Part shown: positions 3,980 to 5,651 of the stretch, one piece after another
Position numbering within the stretch: position 1 is the first letter of the stretch
Layout of the letters: every line of letters begins with the position of its first letter
Origin: Pseudomonadota bacterium
Lineage (GTDB): Bacteria; Pseudomonadota; Alphaproteobacteria; Elsterales; Elsteraceae
Reading direction: 5' to 3'
Assembly (NCBI GenBank): GCA_016195115.1
Contig: JACQAI010000622.1
Span: 1-5,651, forward strand
DNA: 5,651 nt
Notes under the pieces: generated by a model
The model's input: only the letters and a program-made list of their open reading frames with translations
The model's database searches: none
What the model was told of the DNA's origin: nothing
Made by a program: the position numbers and the translations under genes

Positions 3980-5651
3980 ATGAACGTCATTGCCAAGAAG
4001 CCCGAGTTCAAGGTCGTCGGCACCCGTCCGATTCGGCCCGACGGCGCCGACAAGGTGACCGGCCGCGCCGCCTTTGGTGCTGATTTCACCTTACCGGGCA
4101 TGATCGTCGGCAAGGTCAAGCGCAGCCCGCACGCCCACGCGCGCATCAAGTCGATCAAGACCGACAAGGCGGCCAAGCTGCCCGGCGTCAAAGCCATCGT
4201 GACCGCCGAGGACTTCCCCGACATCCCGTCGGAGGAAGCGTTCGTCGGCGAGGGCCCGATGAACTTCCGCGACCTATCGCGCAACTGCCTGGCGCGCGGC
4301 AAGGTGCTCTACGAAGGCCACGCGGTCGCCGCGGTCGCCGCGACCTCGACGGCGATCGCCGATGCCGCGCTCGATCTCATCGAGGTCGAGTACGAGGTGC
4401 TGAAGCACGTCATCGACGTCGAGGACGCGATGAAGCCGGACGCGCCGCTGCTGCACGACGACATGATCACCCAGGGCGTCGAGCCCAAGCCGACCAAGCC
4501 GTCGAACGTCGCCAAGCGCGTCACCTTCACGCTCGGCGACGCTGCCGCCGGCTTCAAGCAGGCCGAGGTGATCGCCGAGGGCCGCTATTCGACCCAGCCG
4601 GTGCACCAGGCCTATATCGAGCCGCACGCCTGCGTCGCCGCGGTCAGCGGCGACGGCCAGGCCACGGTGTGGACCTCGAGCCAGGGCCAATTCATGGTCC
4701 GCGCCTACTGCGCCAAGCTGCTCGGCATGGACGTCGCCAACATCCGCGTCACGCCGGCCGAGATCGGCGGCGGTTTCGGCGGCAAGACCCTGGTCTATCT
4801 CGAGCCGGTGGCGCTGGCGCTGTCCAAGAAGTCCGGCCACCCGATCAAGATGGTGATGAACCGCGAGGAGGTCTTCCGCGGCACTGGCCCGACCTCGGGC
4901 GCGGTCGTCGAGGTCAAGATCGGCGCCACCAAGGCGGGCAAGATCGTCGCCGCCGAGGCGATCCTCAAATATCAGGCCGGCGCCTTCGCCGGGTCGCCGA
5001 TCGGCCCGGGCTGCATGTGCGCGTTCACGATGTACGACATCGCGAACGTCAACATCGTCGGCTACGACGTCGTCAGCAACCGGCCCAAGGTCGCGGCCTA
5101 TCGCGCTCCCGGCGCACCGATCTCGTCGTTCGCGGTCGAGAGCTGCATGGACGACTTGGCGCGCAAGCTCAAGATCGATCCGCTGGCGTTGCGCGAGCAG
5201 AACGCCGCCAAGAACGGCACCAAGGCGGCCTACGGCCCGACCTTGCAGAACATCGGCTACATCGAGACCGTCGAGGCGGCCAAGAACCACCCGCACTACA
5301 AGACCAAGCTGGGCAAGAACCAGGGCCGCGGCGTCGCCTCGGGCTTCTGGTTCAACATCGGCGGCGAGTCGTCGGCGGCGTGCCACGTCAACGAGGACGG
5401 CACGGTCGTGGTCACCACTGGCAACCCCGACATCGGCGGCACGCGCGCCTCGCAGGCCATCATGGCCGCCGAGGTGCTCGGCGTCCCGGTCGAGAAGGTG
5501 CGCCCGATCATCGCCGACACCAGCTCGATCGGCTACTCGTTCATGACCGGCGGCAGCCGCGTCACCTTCGCGACCGGCATGGCGGTCGTGCAGGCGACCG
5601 AGGGCGTGGTCGAGGAGCTCAAGAAGCGCGCCGCGATGATCTGGGATATCA
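3980..5651 (+). CDS. Molybdopterin-binding (large, CoxL/XdhA-type) subunit, C-terminus cut by window edge
   Basis: The frame runs from ATG 3980 to the window end, giving 557 residues with no stop; relatives are usually about 750-810, so roughly the last quarter to third is missing. The subunit holds the molybdenum-cytosine-dinucleotide type cofactor and the catalytic site. Residues about 20-150 form the family's N-terminal alpha/beta hammerhead domain (KVTGRAAFGAD, RSPHAHARI). The first Mo-cofactor domain follows, with Gln235 in WTSSQGQF aligning with the cofactor-contacting Gln and GGGFGGK at 263-269. The active-site loop is AYRAPGAP (373-380), unlike AYRCSFR of form I and AYRGAGR of form II CO dehydrogenase. 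Thr270 stands where xanthine dehydrogenase has its catalytic-pocket Glu. The second Mo domain begins near residue 430; its usual GQG motif reads IGGTRAS. The C-terminal catalytic Glu (GxGE) lies outside the window. GAGGGGG at 3966-3972, seven bases upstream, supports the start. The substrate is unknown: an aldehyde, N-heterocycle or aromatic acyl compound are all possible; CO is unlikely. Confidence 0.92.
   Translation, partial: MNVIAKKPEFKVVGTRPIRPDGADKVTGRAAFGADFTLPGMIVGKVKRSPHAHARIKSIKTDKAAKLPGVKAIVTAEDFPDIPSEEAFVGEGPMNFRDLSRNCLARGKVLYEGHAVAAVAATSTAIADAALDLIEVEYEVLKHVIDVEDAMKPDAPLLHDDMITQGVEPKPTKPSNVAKRVTFTLGDAAAGFKQAEVIAEGRYSTQPVHQAYIEPHACVAAVSGDGQATVWTSSQGQFMVRAYCAKLLGMDVANIRVTPAEIGGGFGGKTLVYLEPVALALSKKSGHPIKMVMNREEVFRGTGPTSGAVVEVKIGATKAGKIVAAEAILKYQAGAFAGSPIGPGCMCAFTMYDIANVNIVGYDVVSNRPKVAAYRAPGAPISSFAVESCMDDLARKLKIDPLALREQNAAKNGTKAAYGPTLQNIGYIETVEAAKNHPHYKTKLGKNQGRGVASGFWFNIGGESSAACHVNEDGTVVVTTGNPDIGGTRASQAIMAAEVLGVPVEKVRPIIADTSSIGYSFMTGGSRVTFATGMAVVQATEGVVEELKKRAAMIWDI

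Noticed and set aside
3172..5386. Two long minus-strand open frames (3172-4302 and 4274-5386) opposite the Mo-hydroxylase genes
   Set aside because: They lie antisense to well-recognised subunits, have no family motifs, and have biased composition typical of shadow frames.

Overview
This is a very GC-rich bacterial chromosome segment with closely packed genes and strongly G/C-ending codons. The gene types (a Cox/Xdh-type molybdenum hydroxylase, an ETHE1-like persulfide dioxygenase, an M19 dipeptidase, a small cupin) and the GC bias suit an alphaproteobacterium such as a soil or rhizosphere Rhizobiales/Rhodospirillales member. That placement is an inference; no marker gene is present. I saw no RNA gene, CRISPR array, insertion sequence or tRNA-like attachment site, and no stretch over 300 bases lacks a gene.

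Layout, left to right: (1) the C-terminal part of an M19 membrane-dipeptidase-family protein, 2-460 (+), cut by the left edge; (2) a complete ETHE1-like MBL-fold persulfide dioxygenase, 523-1266 (+); (3) a convergent HNH-nuclease-like gene, 1268-1921 (-), whose stop lies one base from the previous one; (4) a 134-bp divergent intergenic region holding ribosome binding sites for both flanking genes, a short palindrome and a candidate promoter; (5) a small cupin protein, 2056-2475 (+); (6) a 154-bp intergenic region with a terminator-like stem and several further inverted repeats; (7) a tightly coupled three-gene operon in the order FAD subunit (2630-3502), [2Fe-2S] subunit (3502-3975), molybdopterin subunit (3980 to beyond 5651, cut by the right edge).

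The operon is the main interest. Its order (M-S-L) matches the classical aerobic CO dehydrogenase coxMSL cluster, and the small subunit has all eight cluster cysteines. The large subunit's active-site loop, however, reads AYRAPGAP. That is neither the AYRCSFR of form I CO dehydrogenase nor the AYRGAGR of form II, and the usual GQG motif further on is also replaced. The enzyme should therefore be read as a xanthine-dehydrogenase-family hydroxylase of unknown substrate and not as a CO dehydrogenase. Electrons would pass from the Mo centre in L through the two [2Fe-2S] clusters of S to FAD in M. The leader just before this operon can fold into two mutually exclusive hairpins next to the ribosome binding site. 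The other genes look like independent units; any link between the persulfide dioxygenase, the cupin and the Mo enzyme is unproven.
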